Shown one piece after another: positions 36,968 through 46,462 of a stretch of 64,000 nt of DNA; position 1 is the stretch's first letter; every line of letters begins with the position of its first letter. A program made the position numbers and the translations under genes. The notes beneath the pieces are model-generated. The model saw only the letters and a program-made list of their open reading frames with translations. It was not told where the DNA came from and made no database searches. Origin of the DNA: Candidatus Rifleibacteriota bacterium (GTDB taxonomy: Bacteria > Muiribacteriota > Ozemobacteria > Ozemobacterales > Ozemobacteraceae); contig JANJUX010000028.1 of the NCBI GenBank assembly GCA_024710355.1, positions 46,964-110,963 on the forward strand, written 5' to 3'.

Positions 36968-37975
36968 TTACTGCACACGATTGCGATCGGCAAAATGGCT
37001 GCGGTCATAATGTTCGAGCACCTGTTCGCGGCTGGCGGCAGCAGTGCCGACGATGCCGACAACGACGCCGGCTGCCAGATTGGCCACTTCGGCGGCCACC
37101 GGCATGCTGCAGCCCGATGCCAGACCGAGGCTGAAGGTGCTGATTACCGTGTCGCCGGCGCCGGTGACGTCGAATACCTGCAGAGCGCGGGTCGGAATCG
37201 TGACCGGCTCTTTACCCTTTTCAAACAGGCTCATGCCATGTTCGCTGCGGGTAATCAGTATCGAGTCGGCGCCGGTCTGCTTCAGCAGGTCGACGCCGCC
37301 TTTCATGACGTCGGCTTCACTCTCGAAAACTCTGCCAAGAGCCGACTCGGCCTCTTTGGTGTTCGGGGTGATAATCGTCGGTTTTCTGTATATCGGAAAA
37401 TTCTTGAGTTTCGGGTCGACGGCGATAAATTTGCCAAGCTTTCTGAAGCGCGCCACGACTTCCTTGAACAGGTCTTCGACAATGACGCCCTTGGCGTAAT
37501 CAGAGACGATGACACCATCGAGTTCATCGGCCATGTCGAGCAGCACGCCGAGAATGTCTTTCTGGCGCTGATAATCGATCGCTTCGGTGTTTTCACGGTC
37601 GACGCGAATCATCTGCTGATTTTGTCCAAGAATGCGGGTTTTTACTGAGGTGCGTCGGCCCGAATCGATTATCAGTCCGGCGGTACCGATTTTTTCTTTT
37701 TGCAGTTCTTCGGTCAGGCGGCGCCCGGCGCCGTCATCACCGATAATGCCGAAAATGTGGGCTTTGGCGCCGAGAGTGACCAGGTTCGATGCCACGTTGG
37801 CAGCGCCACCGGGGCGCCAGGTTTCGGTTTTGACCTGAACGATCGGAACCGGGGCTTCGGGCGAAATGCGATCGACCTTTCCCCAGCAGAATTCATCGAG
37901 CATCACATCGCCCAGCACTGCCAGGCTGCATCTGGAAAACCCTTCCAGAATCTTTTCAAGTTCGCTTCGCTGCAT
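36968..37975 (-). CDS. rfaE1: D-beta-D-heptose 7-phosphate kinase
   Basis: A 335-residue PfkB-family kinase equal to the N-terminal half of Hld[15 protein letters not shown], the substrate loop [25 protein letters not shown], and the C-terminal anion hole [14 protein letters not shown] are intact. It phosphorylates heptose-7-phosphate at C1; with the adjacent GmhA-RfaE2 fusion it supplies three of the four steps to ADP-glycero-manno-heptose. The ATG follows AGGAAAGG. Confidence 0.93.
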   Translation of the reverse strand: MQRSELEKILEGFSRCSLAVLGDVMLDEFCWGKVDRISPEAPVPIVQVKTETWRPGGAANVASNLVTLGAKAHIFGIIGDDGAGRRLTEELQKEKIGTAGLIIDSGRRTSVKTRILGQNQQMIRVDRENTEAIDYQRQKDILGVLLDMADELDGVIVSDYAKGVIVEDLFKEVVARFRKLGKFIAVDPKLKNFPIYRKPTIITPNTKEAESALGRVFESEADVMKGGVDLLKQTGADSILITRSEHGMSLFEKGKEPVTIPTRALQVFDVTGAGDTVISTFSLGLASGCSMPVAAEVANLAAGVVVGIVGTAAASREQVLEHYDRSHFADRNRVQ

Positions 37976-38012
37976 GTTTAAAGTGCCTTTCCTGTGAAGC
38001 AGTTAAAGCCGA

Positions 38013-38041
38013 AGTCTATCATCGGCCCTCTGATCAGTCAA
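38013..38041 (-). promoter_or_regulatory. Promoter of the rfaE1-gmhA/rfaE2-kdsB-pyrG run
   Basis: Minus-strand TTGACT and TAGACT separated by 17 bases, overlapping the last codons of the Wzz-like gene and leaving a leader of about 30 bases before the rfaE1 ATG. Confidence 0.55.
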
Positions 38042-39129
38042 GACGGCAGCGGGCCGGTTCTGATAACCGTCGCAAGACCCAGCAGCAGCCCGAGCAGGGC
38101 GCCTGCCAGCGCAAACAGAGGGCGACTCGGGTATGATGCTTTTTCAGGCACAATTGCCCGGTCGATGATCATGAACGAAACGCCTTCACGCTCTTCCTGA
38201 ATGCGGGCGGCGGTATACTGACTTTGAAGATGCAGACAGGTCTGCTCGGCCAGCGAAACTTCGCGGCGCAGCTTCTGGTGTTCGAGCCGCAGTCTTGGGG
38301 CGTCGCTGAGTCCGGGTGACAGACCGGGCCGGCCGGCGGCGTCAGGGCTGCCAGCCGCAAATATCATGTTTTCCTGCTCGCCCTTCAGCTCAGCCAGAGT
38401 GTCTTTCAGCGCGGCAATTTCGTTGGCCCTTTTTCTGGCAACCGGGTTCTCGGGTGTGTTCTGCAGCGCCTGCAGCTCGATTTCCTTTTTTACCAGACGG
38501 GCCTCGATCTGGGCGACCAGACCAACCGTAGCTGCCGTCTGACTGTCGAGCAGAATGATGCCGTGCTCTTCCTGAAACTTGCGCAGGGCGTCTTCGGCCT
38601 CACGCAGCGCGTTCGAATAAAAGTCGAACTGTTCCTTGATAAAGCGGGTATTGCGCTGCGCCAGGTCGTATTCGGGCGAATTGACGAACGAGGCGACGAG
38701 AGTCATGTAGGTATTGGCCACCTGCGCCGCCATGGTAGCGTTGGCGAGCTCGACCTCAAAGGCGAACGGCTGTTCGGATCGCGTCGGGCGGCTGATGTTT
38801 ACCGCTTTACCCAGCTCGATGGCGTAGTTCGGCAGTGTCGGGTTCTTTACCTGCAGCAGCTCCTTCACTTCCGGAAGCTCGCTCAGCACCAGTTTTGCCG
38901 CAGCCCGGCTCTTGAGAAATACCGAAAGCTGTTTCGAGCCAACCGGTAGAAAACTGACTCCGGCAGTATAAAGCGGCGTTACGAAAAAACTGCCGGCCAG
39001 GGCCAGAACCGCCCCGACAGCCATAAACGCGCACAAACGCCGCCGCATCTGCCACAGATGCAGCAGCAGCATGTCGAGATCGAGACGCAGCAGTCGCCCG
39101 CCGGCGGGCTTGTCGTTTTCAATGTTCAT
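38038..39129 (-). CDS. Wzz-type polysaccharide chain-length determinant / co-polymerase
   Basis: A 363-residue protein with two membrane helices (about 40-58 and 335-355) flanking a large periplasmic domain with long coiled coils (about 160-235 and 270-310), the layout of Wzz/PCP proteins that set polymer length with Wzy. A PSRP-like segment (SYPSRPLFALAGA) before the second helix fits the PCP signature. There is no cytoplasmic tyrosine-kinase domain. The ATG has GAGGTGG upstream and the gene overlaps the glycosyltransferase by 11 bases. Confidence 0.82.
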   Translation of the reverse strand: MNIENDKPAGGRLLRLDLDMLLLHLWQMRRRLCAFMAVGAVLALAGSFFVTPLYTAGVSFLPVGSKQLSVFLKSRAAAKLVLSELPEVKELLQVKNPTLPNYAIELGKAVNISRPTRSEQPFAFEVELANATMAAQVANTYMTLVASFVNSPEYDLAQRNTRFIKEQFDFYSNALREAEDALRKFQEEHGIILLDSQTAATVGLVAQIEARLVKKEIELQALQNTPENPVARKRANEIAALKDTLAELKGEQENMIFAAGSPDAAGRPGLSPGLSDAPRLRLEHQKLRREVSLAEQTCLHLQSQYTAARIQEEREGVSFMIIDRAIVPEKASYPSRPLFALAGALLGLLLGLATVIRTGPLPS

Positions 39130-41449
39130 TGGCCACCTCAAGATACAGCTTCTCGTATTGTTTAACAACCCCGTCGATGCTGAATAATGTCGCGATTCTC
39201 CGGCGCGCTTTCAACCCAAGCATCTGCAGCCGCGCCGAATCATATTGCAGCATTTCAATTATCGCTGCTGCCAGTTTTTGTGGATCGCCGACCGGCACCA
39301 GCAGCCCGCAATCGCCGACAATCAGGGGCGAATCGCCGGCTGTGGTCGCCACCACCGGAACCCCGGCTGCCATCGCTTCGCCGATGCCATTCGGAAAAGC
39401 CTCGGCCCGTGATGCCGACACCAGAAAGCGCAAACCGCGCATGATAATCGGCAGATCGCTGCGCTGACCGAGTCTGATAAAGCTGGCATCAACGCCTGCC
39501 GCTGCGATTATGGCGCTCAATTCGGTGTTTTCAGCTTCGGTGCCGGCTCCGCACAGCACAAATCTGACGGCCGGAAACTCTCTGCCGACAATCGCGGCGG
39601 CTTTAACCAGCGTTTGATGGTCTTTCTCCGGAGCGAAACGACCGACAACCCCGATCAGTGGAAAATTGCCGGCGATGCCCAGCATTCTGGCGAGGTTTTC
39701 TGCGCCCGACCTGTCTGCAATCGCCTCTGGCAACACAAAACCATTTGGTATGATACTAATTTGATCATCGCGCCACAGCCTGCCATGATTTTGCGCTGCC
39801 GTTGCCGAACAGGCAACAACTCTCGCGGCGTTGAACCGGCTGGAAAGGCCTGCCATTGTCGCCAATGCCCTGATCCGAAAGCCGTCTGCCAGGCTCAGGC
39901 CATGCCTGATGCTGGTTATAACCGGTATTTTGCCGGCCAGCCATGCTGCCGGCGGCGTCAGAATATCGGCGTTATACATCCAGGCATGAATCAGATCTGG
40001 TTTTAACAGCGAAATCAGCCTGGCAAGCCTTGGGATTGCCTGAAACGCTGTCGCGGCAACCAGTTTTCGCGGCATATGCAGGCTGAAGACTCTGATGCCG
40101 GCTTTCTCAAGATCGTTTGCCAGTGCCCCGGGTGCCAGCAGCGTGACAACCTGGTGCTCGAAACCGTTTTGGTCCGAGTTGAGTAACAATCGACACAGCA
40201 TTTTTTCGCTGCCCCCCGGGCTGAGATCGCCGATAACATGCAGACAGCGAATTCTTCTGCTCCGATTTCGCGAAACACTCTCTGACTCCGACCGACAGAC
40301 CGGGCCGTCGAACCGGTTTATACTGGTAAAAATGCGGCTGACTCTTGCTTTCCAGGTATAGCTGGTGGTGAAGTCGTTCTGTGCCTGCTGGCTCAGGCGG
40401 GCGGCAGACTCTCGATCACTCAGCAGTGCTGTAATTGCTTTAACCCATGCTGCGATGTCGTCTGGTTCAACCAGAAGCGCATTTCGCCCGTCGGTGAGAA
40501 TTTCTTCGACCGCCGGCAGCCGCGTCGCCACAATTGGTCGCCTGACTGCCATGTATTCAAAAATTTTCAACGGCGACATCCAGGCCGCAATGTCGCCGGC
40601 TCCGGACGGGTCGCTCGAAACCCTGGTCTGGTAAGGTGCGACCAGCAGATCGCAGCCGGCAAGAAATTCTCGAACCGCAGCATGTGGCAGGTGCCCGATA
40701 AACTCAAGGTTGTCGGCTCGACAGTAGCTGCGCCACCGGTTGACTTCGGCCTCAGAACCGCCGGCAATCCTGAACAGGCAATCAGGCAGGCGCTGAGCCA
40801 GCTGCACGATAATCTCGATGCCCTTGCCCGGATAAAGACCGCCGGCATAACCGATTACCGGTTTTTTATCGGGTCTGGTGCCAGGCTCCAGGCTTGAAAT
40901 GACCTTTTCCGGCTCGGTGGCTCCGTCGTGCGCAACGACTATGACGGCCTTTTCTGATTGTCTCAGGCCCGGAAATCCCTCAAGATAAAATTCCCGCAGC
41001 TTCTGATTGATGACGATCAGCTGTTTAAAGGCTGGCAGCGCAAACAAAATGCGTTCGAGCAGCCTTCGGCCCAGGTTGGCCGGTGCCGCATGCGACTCGT
41101 AATAAAGATCGCTGCCGCAGGCAGATGCTGCCAGCAGGGCATAGAGATTGCGGCCATAGATAATGTCTGGCTGCCATTTATCGCGAAACATTGCAGCTGC
41201 CGCCAGACTGCCATAGAGCATGCCGCCGATGAACCAGGCTGATGGGGCGGTGATCAGCCGCAGCGAAAACACCGGTTCGACCCCATAATACCTGAAAATT
41301 TCTTCCGGGTTCATTGCTGGCGCGCCGGCGCGGGCGAACAACCGCACTTCATGGCCGGCCATAGCCATGGCCTCGCACATGCGCAGCACCTGAACGCTGT
41401 TGGCCTTGCATGACGGCAGGCGTGAACTGGCGAAATACGCTATTTTCAT
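39119..41449 (-). CDS. Tandem GT-B glycosyltransferase (two fused GT4-type enzymes)
   Basis: A 776-residue protein formed of two complete GT-B glycosyltransferases. The first (about 1-385) has PVIGYAGGLYPGKGIE and SPLKIFEYMAVRRPIVAT; the second (about 400-776) has a fresh N-terminal domain (RCLHVIGDLSPGGSEKMLCRLL), then GVVGRFAPEKDHQTLVKAA and SRAEAFPNGIGEAMAAGVPVVAT. Both C-terminal domains keep the E-x7-E nucleotide-sugar motif. The join is a short Ser/Arg-rich linker (about 375-400). Two successive sugars could be added by one polypeptide. The start overlaps the methyltransferase stop (ATGA). Confidence 0.88.
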   Translation of the reverse strand: MKIAYFASSRLPSCKANSVQVLRMCEAMAMAGHEVRLFARAGAPAMNPEEIFRYYGVEPVFSLRLITAPSAWFIGGMLYGSLAAAAMFRDKWQPDIIYGRNLYALLAASACGSDLYYESHAAPANLGRRLLERILFALPAFKQLIVINQKLREFYLEGFPGLRQSEKAVIVVAHDGATEPEKVISSLEPGTRPDKKPVIGYAGGLYPGKGIEIIVQLAQRLPDCLFRIAGGSEAEVNRWRSYCRADNLEFIGHLPHAAVREFLAGCDLLVAPYQTRVSSDPSGAGDIAAWMSPLKIFEYMAVRRPIVATRLPAVEEILTDGRNALLVEPDDIAAWVKAITALLSDRESAARLSQQAQNDFTTSYTWKARVSRIFTSINRFDGPVCRSESESVSRNRSRRIRCLHVIGDLSPGGSEKMLCRLLLNSDQNGFEHQVVTLLAPGALANDLEKAGIRVFSLHMPRKLVAATAFQAIPRLARLISLLKPDLIHAWMYNADILTPPAAWLAGKIPVITSIRHGLSLADGFRIRALATMAGLSSRFNAARVVACSATAAQNHGRLWRDDQISIIPNGFVLPEAIADRSGAENLARMLGIAGNFPLIGVVGRFAPEKDHQTLVKAAAIVGREFPAVRFVLCGAGTEAENTELSAIIAAAGVDASFIRLGQRSDLPIIMRGLRFLVSASRAEAFPNGIGEAMAAGVPVVATTAGDSPLIVGDCGLLVPVGDPQKLAAAIIEMLQYDSARLQMLGLKARRRIATLFSIDGVVKQYEKLYLEVANEH

Positions 41450-42198
41450 GCCGGTCGCCGCAGAGTTGCGAGAATCTGATGCCCGGTTGCCGGCCCCGCC
41501 TGCCGCAGTCTTTTCCAGACATACCGCCATACCAGTGTCTCGACAGAACCGCAGCCGATAAACCACCAACGGTTGCAGGTCAGTCGGCTGTAAAGACGAA
41601 AAAGCCGGTCACTGCCGTTGAAGACATGCCGGACCTTATCGACGGTCAGGCCGCGCGTCGCTGCTGCCAGCTGATCGAGAAGCGCCTGTCCGGTATAATG
41701 GCGGTAATGTTTGCTTGAGAATGGGCGGTTAACAGACGGAACCCCGACGATCAACCTGCCGCCCGGCCTGACGAGACGGCAGAGCCGGTCGATAAATCCG
41801 GCGATTTCAGCATCGGCAACGTGTTCGAGTACATCGAGGCAGGTGACACAGGCAAATTTTTCATTAACCCCGTCAATGCTGCCGGCGATGAACTTCTGGC
41901 CGGGATTGAAAGCCCGTGCCAGCGCAATTGCCCGGTCACTGTTGTCGATCCCGGTCAGAGACGCATCGGTGCGGCCGGCAAGCAGCGAAAGCAGACGCCC
42001 GTCGCCACAGCCGACGTCGATGATGCTTTCCGGCGCCTCTGCGAGAATTTCTTCTGCCGCGTTGAGCAGGCAGCAGAGATAGCCAAAACCCCAGCTCAGT
42101 GCCATAAATCTGCTGAAGCCACCATTGTCGCTCAGCTGCGGCAGATAATGATACGGAAACCGGTAAAGCGATTCCTGCTGCTGACGCCGATCAATCAT
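41446..42198 (-). CDS. Class I SAM-dependent methyltransferase
   Basis: A 250-residue methyltransferase: motif I IIDVGCGDGRLLSLL, the acidic residue after beta2 in LTGIDNSD, motif for adenine FIAGSIDG, and CVTCLDVLEHV, as in UbiE/glycan methyltransferases. In this cluster it most likely caps or decorates the surface glycan. A GTG two codons upstream is an alternative start. It overlaps the flippase gene by 8 bases. Confidence 0.82.
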   Translation of the reverse strand: MIDRRQQQESLYRFPYHYLPQLSDNGGFSRFMALSWGFGYLCCLLNAAEEILAEAPESIIDVGCGDGRLLSLLAGRTDASLTGIDNSDRAIALARAFNPGQKFIAGSIDGVNEKFACVTCLDVLEHVADAEIAGFIDRLCRLVRPGGRLIVGVPSVNRPFSSKHYRHYTGQALLDQLAAATRGLTVDKVRHVFNGSDRLFRLYSRLTCNRWWFIGCGSVETLVWRYVWKRLRQAGPATGHQILATLRRPA

Positions 42199-43474
42199 TG
42201 ACACGCATCTCTTTTCTCAGGCGAATATACATTAATGTGTCCCAGATGACAAAATATAGCACATAAGCGCCGGCGGCACCTTCGATTCCGAACTTCATCG
42301 CCAGGGGCACCAGAGCAGCCAGATAGACTGTAGTGGCAAACAGGTTGATTCTGAAAGAGGCTTCGGGTTGCCCGAGCGCCAGCATTGCCGGCTGCAGCGG
42401 GATTCCGCCCAGCCCGGCCACCATCGCCAGCATGAAAATCATTGCCGTCAGCCAGGCGCCGGCGAAACTCTCACCAAATGCCATGATGATTACCGGCTGC
42501 CCAAAAAGCCAGAAGAACCCCAGGCCGGCAAGGCCGGTCAGCACTGCCGTGAACGCCGAGCGATGGACCAGGCGCGAGAATTCATGCCTGCACCCCTGTG
42601 CCTGCAGCTCGCTCAGTTCTGAAAAAAGTGTCTGGTACAGCGGATCACCGAATATCGGCAGAATTCTGGCAAACTGTCGGGCAACTTTCAGAAGCGCAAT
42701 CCCGGCCGGCCCGATGATGGCAGCGGTAAGCAGCTGGTCTGCCTCGCGAGTCAGCATTTTCATGGTCGAATGCAGGTTCGTGGTCCAGACGAACGACCTG
42801 AACTGAGAAAATTCCTGCCAGAAGCCCCGAACCGGCCGGCTGAAAAAAGCAGAAACCCTCTGTCGGCCAATGCTGCTGACCGTCATGCCGAACAGCGCCA
42901 TCTGCCCCGCCAGAGTCGCGGCAAGATTGATGATGACGAAGCCATACAGGCTGCAGCCATGCAGCATCGCCGCGAAAGTGCCCAGCAGCCGGAACAGGGG
43001 CGCAGTCATCAGTGCCGTCGCCAGAATTCCGAAGTGTCTGAAAAGGCGCAGAGAACCTATTGTTGCGCCGGTGCCGCTGAAAATCACGGCCGGGCTGTAG
43101 ATCAGAAGCATCGCAGCCGTTTCCTGCGGCCACCCGGCCATTTTGACCAGCATGCCGCCAGCAGCGAACAGCACCAGCCAGGCGATGACACCACCGGCCA
43201 GGTCGAGGCAGAAAGCCATTTTTACGATTTTCCCGAGTTTGTCTTCGTCGCTCTGCTGTAATGCCTGGTTACCGAAAGTAACCACCGCCTGCCAGGCGTT
43301 GAAGCTGAAAATCTGGCCAATGACCAGGGTCAGCGCCTGTATGAAGACAAGCATCCCAAAATTGTGTGTTCCGAGAGTTCTGGCAGTTACGGCAGCGGTC
43401 AGCAGCAGCATTACAGCGCTCAGGCCACTGCCGCACAGCAGCTTGCCCGCGTTCAGCCAGAGTTTAGCCGGCAT
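42191..43474 (-). CDS. Wzx-type polysaccharide flippase (MOP superfamily)
   Basis: A 427-residue polytopic protein with about 12 hydrophobic segments and the N-terminal pattern of PST/Wzx transporters (ARTLGTHNFGMLVFIQALTLVIGQ). It would flip undecaprenyl-linked repeat units to the periplasmic face. It overlaps the Wzy-like gene by 11 bases and the methyltransferase by 8, within one operon. Confidence 0.8.
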   Translation of the reverse strand: MPAKLWLNAGKLLCGSGLSAVMLLLTAAVTARTLGTHNFGMLVFIQALTLVIGQIFSFNAWQAVVTFGNQALQQSDEDKLGKIVKMAFCLDLAGGVIAWLVLFAAGGMLVKMAGWPQETAAMLLIYSPAVIFSGTGATIGSLRLFRHFGILATALMTAPLFRLLGTFAAMLHGCSLYGFVIINLAATLAGQMALFGMTVSSIGRQRVSAFFSRPVRGFWQEFSQFRSFVWTTNLHSTMKMLTREADQLLTAAIIGPAGIALLKVARQFARILPIFGDPLYQTLFSELSELQAQGCRHEFSRLVHRSAFTAVLTGLAGLGFFWLFGQPVIIMAFGESFAGAWLTAMIFMLAMVAGLGGIPLQPAMLALGQPEASFRINLFATTVYLAALVPLAMKFGIEGAAGAYVLYFVIWDTLMYIRLRKEMRVND

Positions 43475-44729
43475 GCGCGGCCTCGACAGTTTTATTCCCG
43501 GGTTCAGCGATTTTGAAGCAGAGCAACGCCAGGATCAGCACCTGCACCGACCACTGGTTGCGGGTCAGCAGCGCGAGTTCTTTGGTGTTGAGCAGCACTG
43601 CTGAAAGAAAAACGCAGAACCCGGCGACGCCCATATACAGGTCGGTTCTGGCAGCGAGCAGGGCCGCGCGCATCCCGATAATGAAAGGAACCAGCATCAG
43701 AACGGTGCCGGTCAGGCCGGTCGCAAAGATGGTTTTGACCCAGCCGATATCTGAAGGAATGTATTCGAGGCTGCCCCGGCCGAGATTCGAAGAGCCAAAG
43801 ACAAACTCGGGCCAGCTGTCGGGCAGAAAAAACATCGGGGCAAGAACTTCGACGCCCGGCCCCTTGAGTTCAAGGGCGAGAAAAATTTCGCCGGCCTGAT
43901 GCAGCGAATACGAGAACTGCCCCGGAAAAAAGCTGATCATAGTCAGCAGTAACCCCGTCGAAACGGTAATTGCTGCGGCAATCCCGGCAAAATTGATGAG
44001 ACTTCGGGTCGGCGAGCCGACAACAGCGCTTTTGAACAGTGCCGCCAGAACGACAGGCGAGAGCAGCAACGCCAGCAGCAGGCCTGACCGGCCACAGATC
44101 ATGATCGAAATCAGCAGCAGCGGCACGCCGGCAAGGTAGATAAGACGGGTGACGGCGCCTGCAGCATTGCGAATCACCAGCGGAGCGAGCAGCAGACCCA
44201 GCATCTGCAGTACCGAAGTCTGCGACAGACCGTAGGTGAGCCCGGCAATGCGATAGCCGTCGAGAAAAGGAGTTACAAGGTTGACGTAAGAGGTCGCGTC
44301 AGTGATTTCGTAGACCGCTTCCCGCAGATTGTGATTGAGATACATGCCGATCATCAGGGCCGCATGCGCGACGAGCGAAAGGTAGATATCGCGATAGAGT
44401 CTTTCGGCATAGGCCTGCGGGTTCCAGGCATGGTAGAGGTTGACCAGACAGATGCCACCCAGTAGGTTCAGCAGCGCCCGGAGCGACCGCAACGCAATCT
44501 GGGTGTCAAAAATGCCGTTGATCAGGCAGATGGCGAGTGTATAGATGCAGAGCAGGCCAAGAACGGCAATGGTCTGGTTGATGAGCCGGTGCGTCAGCAG
44601 TGTGCCGCGCCAGAAACCCAGAAAAATCAGAAGCAGCGACACAATGAGGATCAGATCGGCAACAGAATTGATCTTCCAGCCGAAAATGAATATGAAAGTG
44701 GTCGTGCCAGCCAGCAGCGAACGAAACAT
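43464..44729 (-). CDS. Wzy/WaaL-like polysaccharide polymerase or ligase
   Basis: A 421-residue membrane protein with about 11 hydrophobic helices and one large loop (about 275-335, ending before WVKTIFATGLTGTVLMLVPF), the layout of O-antigen polymerases and ligases. Sequence in this group is poorly conserved, so polymerase versus ligase cannot be decided. It heads the run Wzy-Wzx-methyltransferase-glycosyltransferase-Wzz. Confidence 0.7.
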   Translation of the reverse strand: MFRSLLAGTTTFIFIFGWKINSVADLILIVSLLLIFLGFWRGTLLTHRLINQTIAVLGLLCIYTLAICLINGIFDTQIALRSLRALLNLLGGICLVNLYHAWNPQAYAERLYRDIYLSLVAHAALMIGMYLNHNLREAVYEITDATSYVNLVTPFLDGYRIAGLTYGLSQTSVLQMLGLLLAPLVIRNAAGAVTRLIYLAGVPLLLISIMICGRSGLLLALLLSPVVLAALFKSAVVGSPTRSLINFAGIAAAITVSTGLLLTMISFFPGQFSYSLHQAGEIFLALELKGPGVEVLAPMFFLPDSWPEFVFGSSNLGRGSLEYIPSDIGWVKTIFATGLTGTVLMLVPFIIGMRAALLAARTDLYMGVAGFCVFLSAVLLNTKELALLTRNQWSVQVLILALLCFKIAEPGNKTVEAAHAG

Positions 44730-44759
44730 GTCAATATTTCTTCCTGTCAGAATCAGGCT

Positions 44760-44788
44760 ATGTTAATTTATCTGCGGCAATAAAACAA
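44760..44788 (-). promoter_or_regulatory. Possible promoter of the polysaccharide operon
   Basis: Minus-strand TTGTTT and TAACAT at 17-base spacing, about 31 bases before the Wzy-like ATG. Each hexamer has two or more mismatches, so this is tentative. Confidence 0.3.
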
Positions 44789-44835
44789 CCGCCGGCAGCA
44801 ATAACCGCCTGAAAAACCGGCGCCCCGGGGCATAT

Positions 44836-45588
44836 ATGAAGAGCAAAAAAAATGGTTCCGGCTACAATGAACGCCTGTTTTCGGGCGGGCTGCGGCGTCG
44901 GCTGCATCTGGCGCGCTTTCACTGGGTTGCCGATGCGATCGCCCGCCTGCAGATACCGCTCGACTCGGTCTTCGAACTCGGCTGCTTCGACGGCAAACTG
45001 CTCGATTTCCTGCCCGCCCCGCCAGGCAGCTACCTCGGAGTCGATGCCGGCTGGGAACAGGGCCTCGCTGCCGCGCAGCAGTTCCGGGCCGGTCAGCCTT
45101 CGCTCAGGTTTGCCAGAGCGACCGTGCCAGACGAAATTCCGGTTGCCGCCAGCGAAAAATTCACGCTCGCGGTGGCAATGGAAACCTTCGAACATCTTTC
45201 CCCGGAACTTTGCGAAGCTTACCTCGAAAAAATTGCCAGGCACCTCGACGGCTACCTGCTTGTTACGGTGCCAAACGAGATCGGACCGGTTTTTCTCAGC
45301 AAATGGCTGATAAAAAAACTTTTCAGCCGCGATAATTATAATTATTCACTGCGCGAGCTTGTTAACGCCACTTTTGGTCGCAGCAGCAGGATTGCGCGCC
45401 ACCAGCACAAGGGTTTCGATTATCGCGCGCTTGTCGAGTCGATCGGCCAGCATTTCGAAATTGTCGAGGTCAGTGGTCACCCCGCCGGCTTTCTGCCCGC
45501 CTGCCTGTGCTTCGGCATCGGCATCATCGCCCGCTCCCGCCCACGCTCGCATCAAGACCGGCTGACATGCCGTAATCTGTTGTCGTGA
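44836..45588 (+). CDS. Class I SAM-dependent methyltransferase, divergent from the polysaccharide operon
   Basis: A 250-residue protein with motif I VFELGCFDGKLLDFL, LGVDAGWEQGL and VAMETFEHLSPE followed by LLVTVPNE, the order seen in small-molecule and glycan methyltransferases. The N-terminal RLHLARFHWV segment is basic. The site before the ATG is poor (no purine run), so the start is the least certain part. It probably serves the adjacent glycan cluster. Confidence 0.78.
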   Translation: MKSKKNGSGYNERLFSGGLRRRLHLARFHWVADAIARLQIPLDSVFELGCFDGKLLDFLPAPPGSYLGVDAGWEQGLAAAQQFRAGQPSLRFARATVPDEIPVAASEKFTLAVAMETFEHLSPELCEAYLEKIARHLDGYLLVTVPNEIGPVFLSKWLIKKLFSRDNYNYSLRELVNATFGRSSRIARHQHKGFDYRALVESIGQHFEIVEVSGHPAGFLPACLCFGIGIIARSRPRSHQDRLTCRNLLS

Positions 45589-45626
45589 AGAACAAAGATT
45601 CCTGTTCGCTCTGCTGACTTATAATT

Positions 45627-45655
45627 TTGCGTCGGTCGGCAAGATATGGTATACA
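45627..45655 (+). promoter_or_regulatory. Promoter of the exported-protein/propeller genes
   Basis: TTGCGT and TATACA at 17-base spacing with TGG immediately before the -10; leader of about 28 bases to the ATG at 45690. Confidence 0.6.
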
Positions 45656-45689
45656 TTCTCAAATCCTTTTTTATCTGCAGGAGAACTCA

Positions 45690-46448
45690 ATGCAAAAGAA
45701 TCTGATTGCCCGCCAGAGGGTCTTGTTTTCAGTGCTGGCATGCGTTTTTTCGATATTTCTCGGTGCCACCCTGTATTCTGATGCGTCGGTCGTCGAATTT
45801 ACCGCCATTGGCAAGGTCGAGTCGATCTACCGCGACCGCGTCAGCATGAAGATTCTTGATTTCGTTGGCTCTGATACTGCCGAACTGGCGCTGGCCACCG
45901 GTAGCTGGGTCAGCTTTGACCTGCCGCGCGAGTATCGTGACCGTCGCAATAAACGCGATCGCGGTCAGATTAATTACGGAACCGTTATTGAAGCCGATCT
46001 GATCGGTAATATCGCCACCGAATACGAGCTGAAAACTGGCGAAGAAAAAAGCGAAACCGTCAGAAAGAGCATGCCGACCGTTCTTCTCTGGACCGCCCAG
46101 GCCGTCAGAAAAGTGAAGAATGCCAACGATTACCTGCCCGAAGAAGAGCGCAAGCAGAAAAAAGGTCGCCGCAACAAAAAAGAAAAGAAACCGGCCGAAC
46201 CGGTAAAAGTCTGGACCCAGGAAGAAACCGTGCGCGGCCAGGTGCTGCTGCATAAAGACAAGATCTACATCAAAGAAGATCGCCTTGGTAAAAAAGACCG
46301 TGGCCTCGAAGTGACCTCTGAAGCCTGGACTGAAAAGCTCAAAGCCATGCCCGGCACCCGCGTCGTTCTGCACGGCACCACCCACCGCACCAGCATTTCA
46401 TCAGGAACCATGGAAATCCGCAATCTGATGAAAATCTACCAGAAATAA
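45690..46448 (+). CDS. Exported basic protein of unknown function
   Basis: A 252-residue protein that I do not recognise. A hydrophobic N-terminus (VLFSVLACVFSIFLGATLY, about 11-29) is a signal peptide or anchor. The remainder looks like beta strands around a very basic, charged hinge (about 145-180, EEERKQKKGRRNKKEKKP). Two similar strand groups (VEFTAIGKVESIYRDRVSMKIL and EETVRGQVLLHKDKIYIKEDR) may be a duplicated beta domain. The ATG has CAGGAGAAC. Probably cotranscribed with the propeller lipoprotein 14 bases downstream. Confidence 0.55.
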   Translation: MQKNLIARQRVLFSVLACVFSIFLGATLYSDASVVEFTAIGKVESIYRDRVSMKILDFVGSDTAELALATGSWVSFDLPREYRDRRNKRDRGQINYGTVIEADLIGNIATEYELKTGEEKSETVRKSMPTVLLWTAQAVRKVKNANDYLPEEERKQKKGRRNKKEKKPAEPVKVWTQEETVRGQVLLHKDKIYIKEDRLGKKDRGLEVTSEAWTEKLKAMPGTRVVLHGTTHRTSISSGTMEIRNLMKIYQK

Positions 46449-46462
46449 GCCGGGAGCAAACC

